Numbered from the stretch's first letter, positions 36,813 through 50,016 are shown. The stretch is 64,000 nt of DNA from Plasmodium coatneyi (GCF_001680005.1 NC_033568.1:744001-808000); one strand, 5' to 3'. The notes: a model not told the origin generated them from the letters alone. Numbers and translations: made by a program.

Positions 36813-38074
36813 TTTGCTCTAGTTGCATATAATTTCTGTATATATAAAACAAACAAACAACAATATACTTTCTCCCTTCCTTCATGTGTTAAGGAGGACG
36901 AAAATTTTGTTTACTTCCCTACATTCATATATATATTTATATTTATATATATAAAGCATGTGCGTGTACAGGTAGCACAGCACTACCCCCCTTTTCACAC
37001 CCACCACATTCCCTTACTACATTCCCTTCCTACATTCCTTCTACAGTTTCTTTTACACTTCCTTCCTTCACTTCCTTTTAGATTCGTTCATTCCTTTACT
37101 AAAGTAATATATGATAGTTCTCCGTACCGCTATTCTTTGAGGACACTGCAGAACACAGTATCATTATTCTTATTTGTACACGCACGCATGCGCTCCTTTA
37201 TTATGCACATATATAGAAGGGAAAAAGGGGGCTTGTGCAACTGCCTTTCTTCTTTAGAAAAAAATTCAGCATGTGACATTTACTCTATGTTTTATTTTCA
37301 TTCTTAAATGGAAAGGGGGCGTTGGGGGTGGTGGTAGGTGGGTTGTTAGATCATTAAATTATTGTTAGATCACATATATATTGTGTGTGGTGCAGTACAC
37401 AGTTCATACATGCATATGTGCAGTTCATATATTGTATGCGGTTCATTTTATATATGTGCAGCAGAGAACACCCTCCTTTCTCCTCTTCCTTCCACCTACC
37501 ACCACCCTAACAACTTTCCATCAACCTATCATACGGGGGTAATGTGTGCACATATTTATTATTCGTACTCCTCGCAATAAGCTTAATTTATAGTGCACAT
37601 AAATTCCCTCCGTGTGACATAAAATGAACGAACTGCACTAAATATTACATATGAACAAAGTTGCTCATGCATTACGCACCCCCTTTTTATATAGTAGTGC
37701 TTTGCTTCCGTCACACGTTCTCCCATACATGGTGCGAGGCGCGGTGCGCATACTCCTTTTTTCCGCTTATGGTTGATTAGTGCGAGTGTAATTACTTTTT
37801 CCCTTCCTTTCCTGCTGCTGCTCCTCGTTCCTTGTTAAATAGGGGCACCCTCCCTCCCCCATACTTCCCTTTATCAGGCCCTAATTTATACACTTCAAAC
37901 AGATCATATTAGGTGCATGCATTGTGTTCTTGGAGCATCCTTTTCACCTCCTTCCGCCTCCCCTCCATCCACAATATACCTTACATGTTCATGCACCCTT
38001 CTCTTTCTTTCTTTTCTTTCTTATAACCTTTTTTTTTTTGTTTTCTTTTATTCCTTCCATAACCACCTTATTCC
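36813..38074 (-). promoter_or_regulatory. Conserved 5' region of EYSVPYVR-class gene, copy 3
   Basis: Collinear with copies at 9.3, 22.6 and 54.8 kb, with TTCTTTGAGGACA, GGGGGCGTTGGGGGTGGTGG, GGGTTGTTAGATCA, GCATTACGCACC and CATTGTGTTC blocks in the same order. Confidence 0.55.
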
Positions 38075-38125
38075 ATTCTTTTTTTTTTTTTTTTAATACA
38101 CCCTTCGGGTGTACACCCCCCCAGG
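38075..38125. repeat. Poly(T) run plus TACACCC/GGGTGTA hairpin, copy 3
   Basis: A T-run is followed by TACACCC (38097-38103), loop TTC and GGGTGTA (38107-38113), then a C-run. Confidence 0.75.
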
Positions 38126-39065
38126 GGGATGATTAAGTAGCAGGCCATATTATCGTTTCGTTAACTTACAAAAGGACCCTACCCCTACACCCTGAACTTT
38201 CATTCTAACTCCCCAAACCCATATTCTTATACCCAAACCCATATTCTTATACCCAAACCCATATTCTTATACCCAAACCCATATTCTTATACCCAAACCC
38301 ATATTCTTATACCCAAAACCCATATTCCTACACCCCTAACCCTTCATCCTTACACCCCTAACCCTTTATATTTACACCACTAACCCTTCATTCTAACACC
38401 CCTAACACAATCCTCCTTCCACCAACCACCCCTACACCGTTCATTCTACAACACCTAACACTTCATTCTAATACCCATAACACCCTTCATTCTACCACCC
38501 CTAAGAATATTCCATCCTTCCACCCCTACCACCCCTAACAACCCACCTACCACAACCCTAACAATTCACCTACCACCCTACCACCTAAGAACCTTCTTTT
38601 CACCACCCCTAACACAACCTTCCTTCCACCAGCCACCACCCCTAACCACCTTCCTTCCACCTACCACCACCACCTAACAACTATTCGTTCCACCTACCAC
38701 CACCTCTAACAACTCTTCCTTCCACCAACCACCACCTCTAACAACCTTCCTTCCACCAACTACCCCTAACAATCATCCTTCCCCCTTCTTTAGACTACCT
38801 CCTCTCCATCCCTCCTCCTTAGATATCCTTCCTTTTCCTTCCTCCCTAGACCCTCCTTTCCTGCATAGGTCCCTTTCCTTCCCTCCTTAGACCTCCTTAG
38901 ACCTCCTTCCTTCCTCCCTTAGACATTCCTTCCTCCCCTCATTTGACCCCTTCCTCTTCCTTCCTTCCACCTACCACCTAAAAACCTTCCATTCTAACAT
39001 CCCTAACAACCTTCCTTCCAACCACCTAACAACCTGTCTCCTTTAAGCCCTCCTTCCCTCCTTAG
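38126..39065. repeat. Spacer minisatellites
   Basis: Includes about six copies of a 19-bp unit, CCCATATTCTTATACCCAA (38215-38325), then degenerate CACCCCTAACAACC and CTTCCTTAGACC repeats. No gene is seen. Confidence 0.78.
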
Positions 39066-39380
39066 TTATTCGGTGCGGTGGGCATGCCCCCCCAAACCAG
39101 ACACGCAAAACAAACGCGCTCCGTGGGAAAACAACCCCCCAATCATTGGAATAGCAACCCTCCTTTCTTTTTCCGGAAGGGGAACCAACGAAAAATGGAT
39201 CCCCTCTCCTTCAGCAGAGGGAGAAGCACATATGATTGGATTGCACTCCCCTCCTCGCCCTTCGTCCACCAAAGTGTGACCGCCCCCTTTGAATAAAACT
39301 CAATCTCGACTTTGTTCCGCACAAAAAGAGTGGATAATGATATTCTAGTTGCAAAAGTTCAAATATAAAATTGTTAAGGG
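39066..39380. other. Conserved GC-richer spacer element, copy 3 (possible ncRNA)
   Basis: Best match to copy 1 from CCAGACACGCAAAAC through GGAAGGGGAACCAACG to CACCAAAGTGTGACCG. A CCCTCT/AGAGGG stem with an 8-nt loop fits at about 39203-39222. Confidence 0.45.
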
Positions 39381-39649
39381 AAGTTGCCACAAATTGAGTT
39401 GAAATGGAGTTGCAGGGTCCGAATAATATTCAAAGGGGGTAGCATAATATAAGGGCACATACAATTTACGCGATTGCTCACAGTGCAATACTTTAATTCC
39501 GTTCTACTTTATATGATACAGCTATATAAGAATGCAAGCGCGGCTTGCATTTACATTTAGCATATATATGTGCATGCCCTTATACGTTCATGTGTAATAT
39601 ATTTTTTTTTTCTCTCAGTTTAAGATTATGCACGCACATTTGTTAATTT
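39381..39649. other. Short A/T-rich stretch, nothing assigned
   Basis: No open gene or clear repeat. It lies between the conserved element and the A/T-rich array. Confidence 0.4.
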
Positions 39650-40075
39650 TTTTCCTAGCAATTTTTCTGACAATTTTCTTTTTCCCAATTTATTCCTGTG
39701 GCAAATTTATTAGGGCGTTTTTTCTTTTTTGGGGGGCTATTTTTTTTTTTTTTGCAATTTTTTCTGTGACAAATTTATATTAGGGCAATTTTTTGGACAT
39801 TTTTTTGCAACTTTCCTGTAACAAATAAGGGCATTTCTTTTTGGACAATTTTTTTTTCTATTGTGCAATTTTCTCTGTGTGACAAAATTTATATTAGGGC
39901 AATTTTTTTCTTCTTTGGTTAATTTTCTCTGTGTGACAAATTTATATTAGGGCATTTCTTTTTTTTGGACAATTTTTTTTCTTTTTCGCAATTTTTTCTC
40001 TGTGACAAATTTATATTAGGGCATTTTTCCTTCTTTTTGGACAATTTTTCTTTGACCAATATTATACTTAAAATT
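39650..40075 (+). repeat. A/T-rich dispersed repeat array, copy 4
   Basis: Units contain TTTGGACAATTTTTTT, TGTGCAATTTTCTCTGTGTG and ACAAATTTATATTAGGGCA. It lies 3' of the minus-strand gene at 40655-44164. Confidence 0.85.
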
Positions 40076-40654
40076 GAATAAACACACAAGGAATGAGACA
40101 CAGCTTGGCATCTTCCCTTCCGTGAAGAAATCGTCATTCGCGTTTTGTGCGAATTGTGCATCTAACAGATGTGTATAACATAAAAAAGAAGGGGGCGGAC
40201 CCTTACTGACTTCTTCTAATTTACAATACTTTCCAGAAGTCCATAATTGGACTTTAAAAGGAAAAAAAAAAATTATTAAAATAAGAAAAAATTATTAAAA
40301 TTAGAAAAAATTATTAAAACAGAAAAAATTATTAAAACAGAAAAAATTATTAAAACAGAAAAAATTATTAAAACAGAAAAAATTTCATCAACATTTTAGA
40401 TCTTCAGTACAAGTAAAATTTCCAAAGAAGTCAAAATAAAATGGAAGAAAAATTTTTGACTTATATTGCCTAAACATAAACGTAAACACTTGCGTACCAT
40501 ACAAAAAAAAAGTAACAAAGAAAAAAAAAAAAGAAAGAAAGAAAAGGAACAAAGGGAAGGAAGAATGCCATTGTAACCTTGTATTATATATGAGCTTAGC
40601 GGTTATTTATTGTTCCTTCCCAAGGGGGTTAGACATCACATTTAATGGAACGCA
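40076..40654 (-). other. Conserved 3' flanking module with (ATTAAAACAGAAAAA)n
   Basis: Related to 25811-26340. It contains a short tandem of AGAAAAAATTATTAAAAC units (40290-40385) and A-rich tracts. Non-coding. Confidence 0.5.
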
Positions 40655-43600
40655 TCACATACGTCCATAACTTATATTATTTCTATTCTGTTGCGGTCTC
40701 CTATTATTTGCCCTTCCTTCCCTTCCTCTGGATGGTGGCCAACCATCATATACGGTAGATTCATCTGTCGAATCTGCTATGGTTGATTCTGCTGCTGTTG
40801 TTAAATTGGATGACGAACCACCAATTGTTGAATATTCTGTAGAAGATTCGTCTTCGTCGTTTGAGAACCTGTTTAATTCGCTTCTAATGGCGGACCTTTT
40901 TTCTCTTCTGCTCTTCCCAAAAGAGCTTTTTATCCCAGAGAATAATGAAGTGTACTGAAGAAAGAATGTATGGTGGAAAGCAAGGGAAAAATTACATGCA
41001 GTACATATCTACATATATATATATATAACGCACATAATAAAATTTATTTATTCAAAGGGAAGAAATAAATATTTAGTGTACATGTTGCATTATTTATATA
41101 TATTTTAAATATTGAAAACATTACTTTGTATAAAAAAAAACATAATTGCAGGCAGTCCTATTGCGGCGAGTCCACCAGAAACACCAGAAACGACACCACT
41201 ACCATCGGAAGTTGCTTCAGCTTTTTTTCCTTGATTCTGTGCACCTTCTGCTTTTTTTCCTTGATTTTGAGCACCTTCGACCTTCTTCCCTTGATTTTGT
41301 GCACCTTCTGCTTTTTTTCCTTGATTCTGTGCACCTTCTGCTTTCTTTCCTTGGTTTTGTGCTCCTTCTGTTTCTTTCCCCTGAAGTCCACATAGGAAAT
41401 AAGAAAAAATAAAGTGAACAAATAGTGGTTTTAGTGTAATAAGCAATGATCGCAGCAAAATTCATCAGCTCAAACCTTCCCCCCCCAAAATGTGAAATCC
41501 TACACACATACACCCCTAAAATGCGAAATCCTACACTCATACACCCCTAAAATGCGAAATCCTACACACATACACCCCTAAAATGCGAAATCCTACACAC
41601 ATACACCCCTAAAATGCGAAATCCTACACACATACATCCCTAAAATGCGAAATCCTACAAACACCCCTTAAATGGGGAATCCTACACATACACACTCCTA
41701 AAATGCGAAATCCTACATACACAACCCTAAATTGTCAAATCCTACACATACACACTCCTAAAATGCGAAATCCTACATACACACCCCTAAATTGTCAAAT
41801 CCTACACACACACACCCTAAAATACGAAATCCTACATACACATCCCTAAAACAAGAAATCCTACACATACACACCCTAAAACACGAAATCCTACATACAC
41901 ATCCCTAAAATGCGAAATCCTACACACACACACCCTAAAATACGAAATCCTACACACACACACACCCTAAAATACGAAATCCTACATACACATCCCTAAA
42001 ATGCGAAATCCTACACACACACACCCTAAAATACGAAATCCTACACACACACACCCTAAAATACGAAATCCTACATAAACATCCCTAAAATGCGAAATCC
42101 TATAGAAACACACCCCTAAATGGGACACCTTATACTCACTTCCTTCCCCCTCATGAACTCCTTCACTTTCACTCCTTGTACACCCCTTCCTTCCTGGAGA
42201 AGGAATGTTGTTCCTTTCCCCCTGAGGAGGGTTAATCCCTCCTTTCTCCTCAGGTAATTCACTTCCTTTCCCCCTTCAGGAAAGCATATTCCCTTTCTTC
42301 CCTTTTTATTTGTCTTACATGCTCTCTCCTCGTCGTCAGATGGCTCCATACATGCGCTGATTTCAGGGCATGTAAATTCTGGTAATTCCGTCGGTTCCCA
42401 GTGATTCTGTTTCCAGTGTTTATTCCTAAATTCTGTACAATATTTATTCTTATTACTTGTACATTGATTACATGACCATAAATATCCGTACTGCGGACTC
42501 CCAGGATCTGTGGTGTTTCCTGGAGCAATGGCATATTTACTACACTCCGGTTTTTTCTGTAAGTAATTATAGTTATAATAGTAATCATGGAATTTTTTAA
42601 TCGCTTCGAAAAGTTCCGGGCTAATTTTTTCGTATAAATCCTTGCACTCCCATTCTATTTTACCGTCCCAAGTGAATTTCTCCAATTCTGCGTAAATGTC
42701 TCCCATGATTTCCCAAAATTTTCTATTCTGAGGCCTTTTTTCCTTTAATTTGTTATTTATTTGGTCACCAATCAAGAAGTAGAAAAAATAACAAGGTGCA
42801 TTATCATCATTGGGCTGCTTGTCCCCTGTGTTCAATTGTTCCTTCATCCAACATGCGTAACAATAGTTCTGTAGAATTTCATTGGCATGTTCCTCAGGAA
42901 TGCTTGTGTACATTTGTAATATTTTCTCCAGTTGCGTCTTTATTTCTTGCTCCTTCCTCTGCCCCTCATCCTTCTGTCCTTCATAAAGTACATGACACCA
43001 TGGACCTCCATCTAATAGAGCATATACATTTTCTGAAGGTAATTTTTTTGAATCTGGACCTGCCTTTTCCTACAAAATGTGTAATTAAAGGAGAAAATAT
43101 ATAGAACATATAGGGACACTCCTATGTGCCCCTCACATATACATATATACATATGTATACATACACATATATGTATATATATATATGTATGTATAGAGCA
43201 TTATATGTGCGTGTATATATAGATGTGTGTATATTATTAAAATATGCAGTTTTCATATGAAATGTCTATTTTGAATATATATATATAAAACTAACGGCCA
43301 CTTCTTCTGCTACTTCTGACAAGGAGGTAAATTTTTCCTTATGTTTAGATAAACATTTTGATTTCAAATCTCTTGGACTATTGCCTTCTCCCTCAAGTAC
43401 TTCCTTAATTTTTGTACAGTACTGATCCTCTGGATGCCCCAGACAATATCTATTCACACTATCATAGTCCTGGCCAATTTTGTCCAAATAGGTTGCATAT
43501 TTCCCCCCGCAGCCGCCTTTATCACCCTCTATATACTCTTGTATAGTTTTATAGTTGTTCCAGTAGTCGAATATTGTTTTTCTCTCGTCAAATTTGCCTT

Positions 43601-44164
43601 TACTGTTCTGTTTATACGGAAATTGGTCCTTCCCCCCACAGGATGACGCTCCTAACGTATCATATATAGTACTAATAACCGTCTGAAATTGACCAGTATT
43701 CCCTCCTACCAATTCCCTAAAGACTTTTTCTCCTATCCAAAAATATAAATAATCGCAGTACTTATCATCCTTAGGCTGCCGTCCTTCCCTTTGGTGCGTT
43801 ACATAGTACCAGGCACGACCAACCTCCTTTAAACACTCATTCTTCTTCGAATATGCGCTCAATGCTCCCAATAGACGATTTGCGGGGAAAGCTGCAAGAG
43901 TATCAGCGTCCTGTAGTTTCCCATTATCGTCCAATTCCTTATACACTTGATATGAAGGTAAACTACCTAAACATGCATCCTACAAAAAAAAAAAAAAATA
44001 TATATACAATGAATGAAGAATATGTGCGCATATATTTTTTGTTTCTCAGTTTTTCTCATTTGAATTTGCTATATTACACATATGGAGCGTTATATGTTCG
44101 CTGCTTAGTTGTTCGTTCTAAACAAGGAAAAACATACCTTCGATGTTTTTTCCTCTGGTTCCAT
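40655..44164 (-). CDS. kir: KIR/PIR variant antigen, two-domain, decapeptide-repeat stalk; apparent frameshift
   Basis: Five exons: 44164-44138 (MEPEEKTSK, donor GTATGT), 43979-43296 (donor GTTAGT), 43069-42140 (donor GTGAGT), 41380-41125 (acceptor CTTCAG) and 40954-40655 (acceptor CTTCAG). Domain 1 has CDYLYFWIGEK at about residues 84-94. Domain 2 has NYCYAC, then CYFFYFLIGDQ at about 330-340. Exon 4 encodes five copies of a decapeptide like AEGAQNQGKK, then the membrane helix. In that helix a run of 9 T, where relatives have 8, leaves the exon at 256 nt, out of frame with the tail exon that would end NNISYGRM. It is either a sequence error in a homopolymer or an inactivating indel. The end of exon 3 is basic and atypical, and its donor is less sure. 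Confidence 0.8.
41225..41380 (-). repeat. Coding 30-bp tandem repeat (decapeptide AEGAQNQGKK)
   Basis: Five near-identical in-frame copies lie between the acceptor and the membrane helix. The equivalent exon of the gene at 26342-28571 has two diverged copies. Confidence 0.88.
41480..42125. repeat. Intronic minisatellite, about 30-bp unit
   Basis: About twenty copies of AAATGCGAAATCCTACACAC plus ATACACCCCTA-type linker fill the intron between the second domain exon and the repeat/membrane exon. A few copies also occur at 57030-57080. Confidence 0.88.
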
Positions 44165-45069
44165 TATGTGTGTGCAACTTTCTATATATAAGCTGTGTTC
44201 TTACTAAAATTGACTTTCATCTATAAATACGAAATACGTATTTGAAAACATAGTTCGCTCTATAATGGTCATATTTATGGAAAAAAATATTGAACCCCCA
44301 CTTCTTACATATAGAGAACTTCCAATTTTGGAAGAATGATCGTGTAGTGTACATATATATTAGACTATTATGCATATAAGTCAAGCTAAAAAAAGGAAGT
44401 AACTGTGCAGGTGGTAACAGGGTAGAGACGAAGCGAAATGCTATTTGATTATTTCCTTCTTATTATGTTACTCAATTCTGCACGATTACGAAGAAGAATA
44501 TACATCAGTGTACAAATTTTCCTAATCATTCATGATCATTCAACAATAATGATTCCCCCCTTTTATTTTCTTCAGTTCAGTCCACTAGAAATAACTTATT
44601 TATACAGAAAGTGTGTATCACTTTACCTAAGCTCCCTCTGTTCCATTCCACATTCAATTTTTTTTTTGTTCACCTACATCTATCCCTTTCCTTCCCGCTA
44701 TGTACACCATGAATATATTATTCATATCTCATGTGTACATTTCATTAATGGAGCTACAAATTCCCTTCCTTAATTCACCTAATACATATACCCCTAAATG
44801 TTCCTCTTCCTTCCTCCATTCCCTCAAGATTATTACAACATAATTCATTTAAAAACAAATTGTGCATATTCCATTATATAAGATATACCTTTTCTTCCCT
44901 TATTAATTGATATACTCGCCCATAATTTATTTTACTTCATTTTTCGAGGAGTACACCATAGAAAACACGAGCGTAAGAAATATTCACTGTATTATTTGAG
45001 TTCCATTTCTTCTTCTGCTTTAAATACATATTATATATCAGTGATAAGGGCTCAGAATGCACGGTATAT
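44165..45069 (-). promoter_or_regulatory. 5' flank of KIR gene at 40655-44164
   Basis: Contains the block GATCATTCAACAATAATGAT (about 44535) with similar surroundings to 1500-1950, upstream of the left-edge KIR gene. Non-coding. Confidence 0.45.
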
Positions 45070-45345
45070 TTTTTAGGCTTCAGGGTTTAGTGTTTAGTGT
45101 TCAGGGTTTAGTTTTTAGTGTTCAGGGTTTAGTGTTTAGTGTTCGGGGTTTAGTGTTTAGTGTTCAGGGTTTAGGGTTTAGTCTTCAGGGTTTAGGGCTT
45201 TAGCGTCTAGGATTCAGTGCTCGGAATTCAGGACTTAGATTTAAGTTTTCCATGCCTATGATTCAGGGTTCAGAACTTAGGGTTCAGGCCTTGGTGTTTA
45301 GGGTTTAGGATTCACATTTCAGCTGTCCACTATTTACCATTTGTG
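45070..45345. repeat. Interstitial telomeric block, G-rich half
   Basis: Copies of GGGTTTAGTGTTTAGTGTTCA on the plus strand, partly degenerate. Confidence 0.85.
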
Positions 45346-45419
45346 CTTTACATTCCTAGATAATGTAATATACATGCTCGAAATTGCGCTAAATGCTTAG
45401 CTAGGAAGGTCATTCATAG

Positions 45420-47295
45420 AACCTGATCCCCAATGCCTAAATCCTAAACCCTGAACCATAAACACCGAAGACTGAAACCTAACCTCTGAACCTTAATAAT
45501 TTAACCCTAAACCCTAAACACTAAATTCCAGAACCTGAATCCCGAAAGCTTTAACCCTAAAACCAAAAACCCTAAACCCTGAAACATAAAAAAAATACCC
45601 TGAACCCTAAACCCTCAAACCTAAATCCTGAAACCTAAAACCTGAAATCTAAAACCTGAAATCTAAAAATTTAACCCTAAAAAATAATACCTAAACCCTA
45701 AACCCTAAATCCTAAAACATGAAACCTAAAACCTAAAACCTAAAACCTAAAAGCCTAAACTCAATCAGTGAACCCTAAACCCATGAAACCTAAACCGATA
45801 AAGCCTAAATCCTGAACAGTATGTCTGGAAGCTTGAATTCCCGAATCCTAAACCCTGAATCCTGACACCTGAATTCTGAACTACAAGACGTGAATCCTAA
45901 AAACTGAAACCTAAATCATGAAACTTACGGGCCAAAACGCGAACCCTAGATCACAAAACCCTTAACCATGAGAACATATGTTCTAAAGCTTGAACGCTGA
46001 ACCCTAAATCCTGAACCCTAAAACCTGATCTATAAAATCTAAACTCCAAAAATCTTCTCATACTGAAGCCTAAACACAGGAGATTAAGGCTAAAAGCAGA
46101 AATCGTAAACTATAAGCCCTAAGTCCTAAACCTAAAGCCCTAAATCCTAAACCTAAAGCCCTAAACCTTAAACGCTAAAACCCTAAACCCTAAACTCTTA
46201 AACCTAAACGCTAACAGTTCAAATACAAGCCCTGAATGATAAACGCTAAACCTTCAACCCTAAACCCTATACCAGAACGCTACACATAAACACTATACCC
46301 TGAACCCTGAACGATAAAAGCTGAAATTCGTAACGCTAAACCCTAAAACGTAAACCCTGAAACTTGAAGCCTAAACCCTGAAACCTAAACGCCGAACGCT
46401 TAAACGCAAAACCCAAACCCCGAAATCGCAAATCCTGAAAGCTACATTATAAAGGCTGAACGTCGAAACTCTAAACCCTGAATTATAAAGGCTAAACAAT
46501 GAATCTTATTTCCGAAACATAAACCCTAAACCTTGGACAATAAAACTTAAACCCTAAATCCTAAACCCTGAACGCTCAACCATAAGCGGCTAAATCCTCA
46601 ACCTTGAACCCTAAACACAAATCCTGAACTCTAGAATCTAAACCCTAAAACAAAAAAACCTAAAGCAGAATTTTAAAGCCTAAACCCAAAACCTTACACA
46701 CTAAAACCTAAACATTAAGCCCTCGACCCCTAAACTAAAAAATCCTTAACCCTAAATCCTGCAACCTTAAATCTGAACTCTAAACCCTCAACACCAAACC
46801 CTGAAACCTAAAGCCTAAACTCTAAAAATTAAACACTGAACCATAAACCTTGAACACTAAAGACTGAACCCTAAACCATTAACTCTAAACCTATAAACCC
46901 TAAACCCTGAACCTTGAACCCTAAACCTTAAATAGGAACCAACATTAATCCTAAACCCTGCACTCAGCACCCGAAAGCGTGAACCATAAACCTTGAACCC
47001 TAAAACACTAAATCCTGAACCCGAAACACTGATTCCTAAAGAATGAACCCTCAACCCTAAACTATGAATACTAAACACTGAACTACAAATGTTAAACCCG
47101 AAATTCTCACCCTAACCCCTCAACCCTAATCTCTAAACCTTGAGATCTAATCCCTAAAGCCTGAACCAAAAATCCTAATCTTAAAAGCCTAAACCATAAG
47201 AGTGGAACCCTAAACCCTAAACCCGTGAGCACTCAACCCTAAATTTCAAATTCCTAAAATCTGAAGCATAAATACTAAACCCTGAATCCTTTGAA
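45420..47295. repeat. Interstitial telomeric block, C-rich half
   Basis: Long degenerate CCCTAAA/CCCTGAA array. Together with the G-rich half it separates divergent KIR genes. Open frames inside it are composition effects. Confidence 0.88.
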
Positions 47296-47960
47296 ATCCT
47301 ATAAATTAGATATAGGAAGAAGGGATATCCACATAAATATGAAAAAATACAATGTGTACCAAAAAAGAGGTAGCTGAGGCAATCTGGTGCACATCCTCTG
47401 CATGAATGAGGTATTTCTATCATAATTAGGGGAAACAAAGAAAAGGAAGAAGGAAAAGAATGAAAAGGGAAGATGGAAAAGAAAGAAAAGGAACTTTTAT
47501 TATTACTGAGGAGTCCTGAATAGAGAAGGGAAGAGGGGAGGTGTGGGTGTATTTGTAGTACAAAAAAGTGTGTTATTATAAAGGAAATGTGTACATATTC
47601 CTTATTCACGCAAATGATACTCACGTGATTACCCGCTTTTCATTTATCATTTTCACTTAATTCATATGTTCAAACTTGCTATTACATAAAGATACATGTA
47701 AACCTGTGATGGGGAGATAAATGTACTTTGCACGTATATGTTCTCTACTATACATGTGTTAACAATTCTTATTTAACAATTCCTAATAAGAATTGAGCAT
47801 AAATGGAGGAAGTGTGCCAGCATGAATTTCTATGCCATGAGGTAAATCATATTCCTGCACCCACATGTGTGTTTTGTTCATAATGTATGAACATATATAA
47901 GGAAGAACGCACATTTTATAGCATAAATTTCTATTATATACACAGATATGCACATATACA
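47296..47960 (+). promoter_or_regulatory. 5' flank of KIR gene at 47961
   Basis: A/T-rich, no supported gene. Presumed promoter by position. Confidence 0.3.
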
Positions 47961-49979
47961 ATGGTGGACGAAGTACAAGAAGATGGTGAAGCGCAAGAAA
48001 TATTAGGGGTATGTGCTCTTTTTATGTTCAACATCAATTATTGAGAGAATGTGTTCATATAATATTTTTATATGAGTAATATAATGAACTGATAGGAAGG
48101 GGCGGTACAAATGTAAGAACATATATATTTTCTTAATTACCTCTATAGACGTCAGATTTGGGAAAATTACCATCAAATGCAATGTACTATAAAATGTTTG
48201 ATAAAGGCGCCAGCGGCTGTGAGAAAGGTAACACATGGTATGAACAAATGAAGAGTAAATTGGAGGCAAATCCAGATATAAAGAAATATGTGGACAAAAT
48301 TATAAAGGGCCTATGTTATGCATCAGGAATGGTGAGTGCCAATTCGTCCAAGAAGGACTTCTGTGATTTCCTATATTTCTGGATAGGGGAGAAGTTATCG
48401 GGGATTTCAGATGATGTATCATTCAATGCAGCAATGGAACTGATTACGACTACATTAAATTCTACTGAGGGACAGCATAAGTGCAAATTTGAGCACCGTA
48501 CGAAGCACAAGGACTACATCAATAAGTGGAAAAAGGTGTATGACTTTTCCGTAGACTGCAGCCATATGGAGGGAGAATTACTATCTCCAGGGGTCCTGTT
48601 TACTGAGGACTATTACAACCACCTCGACCAAGCTGTTAATGCTTATAATGCTGTATGTAGGAATGATCCAGGGAAGGGTGATACACACTGTAAGAAAATT
48701 GAACAAACGATTGGGGGTTACGAGGAGGGAAAAGAGTTACAACTGAAGTCAACGAAGGACACAGTTTCAGATGAATTGGTACAGTCCTTACGTAGCGCGC
48801 AACCACAAGGCGAAGAACTTCAGGAAGGTACTACAGTATACAAGAATGTATGCTTTGGATTTAGTAGTACTACTACAGGGGATTTTACATGTTCCACTAC
48901 GGAGGAGCAGCGTAGAAGTGAAGCACACCCACAGGACAGTGCAACATATCCCCATCTGGATCGTGAAAAACATCCTTCTGCTTCTACCCAGGTCCGTGTA
49001 ACAACAACAACAATAGAAAATTAATCCTTCTTCTTTAGGATGAATATACACACACATATATTGTATTGATATAATATTTAATGTGTACATTAAATAATTT
49101 AGAATTAGGAAATATTTTGGTGATACATATGTATATTCCACTAATTATATTCTTGTAGGACCCATATTTGCGTCAATTACCCTCAAAGCAAGTGTACGGC
49201 AATTTCGACATTGGGAAGTTGATATACGACAATAATAGGTACCATGATGTCAGCACCATAAAGAATAGTCTAGGAAGTATATTAGGACATTACCCAAATG
49301 TTAAGGACTCCATTGATAAAATTGCATGTGCATGGTTCTATATATCGAAAATGATGGGGGAAGGGGATTCACAGTATCCTCAACGTTGCAACTACTTCTA
49401 TTACTGGTTGGGAGATATGCTACCTAGGAAATTGATGGATGAAGGTAAATTCGAGGGCGCTATACGCACAATCTATACAAAATTACCGCATGTGGGTGAA
49501 AAGGAGAAGTGCAACATTCTGTATGAAAATATTAACAAAGATCAGTTCCTGCAAATGAAAAAATTATTTGATCACTCTCAAGACTACGAAGCTATACAAC
49601 AGAGATTACAGAATTATCGTACTCCTTGTGAAAATTTTGAAAAATACCTGAAGGACATCTTTAAAACTTATGATACTGTAAAAGGGGAATGTGGAAGTAT
49701 TAATACTCCTGGTTCGCATTGTGACGGATTTGAACAGAAATATAAGGCTTCCTGTAGTAAGGAGTTCGCACAATTATCATGTTCGGAAGGAATAAGTGCG
49801 GCAGCTGCCGCTGTGTCCTCCATCCTAGTAGTAGTCGGTCTACCAGCGGCTGCCTTTTTTTTATATAAGGTATACAACTACTTTTATAGAAATAATATAT
49901 ATACACATAGCACCGTGTATCTACAGTATTCTTGTCAACAATATAGAGATAGAATAGGCCGTACATCGTACATATATGC

Positions 49980-50016
<37 letters not shown>

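Noticed and set aside
39066..39380. tRNA-like Pol III gene in the conserved GC-richer element
   Set aside because: A-box-like and B-box-like words are imperfect and not conserved among the three copies, and no cloverleaf could be drawn.
41480..42125. Regular repeat-spacer pattern resembling a CRISPR array
   Set aside because: The organism is eukaryotic, the units are contiguous minisatellite copies without unique spacers, and they lie within a KIR intron.
46857..47624. Minus-strand open frames in and next to the C-rich telomeric half
   Set aside because: The translations are direct products of the degenerate telomere repeat or A/T-rich flank, with no splice or domain evidence.
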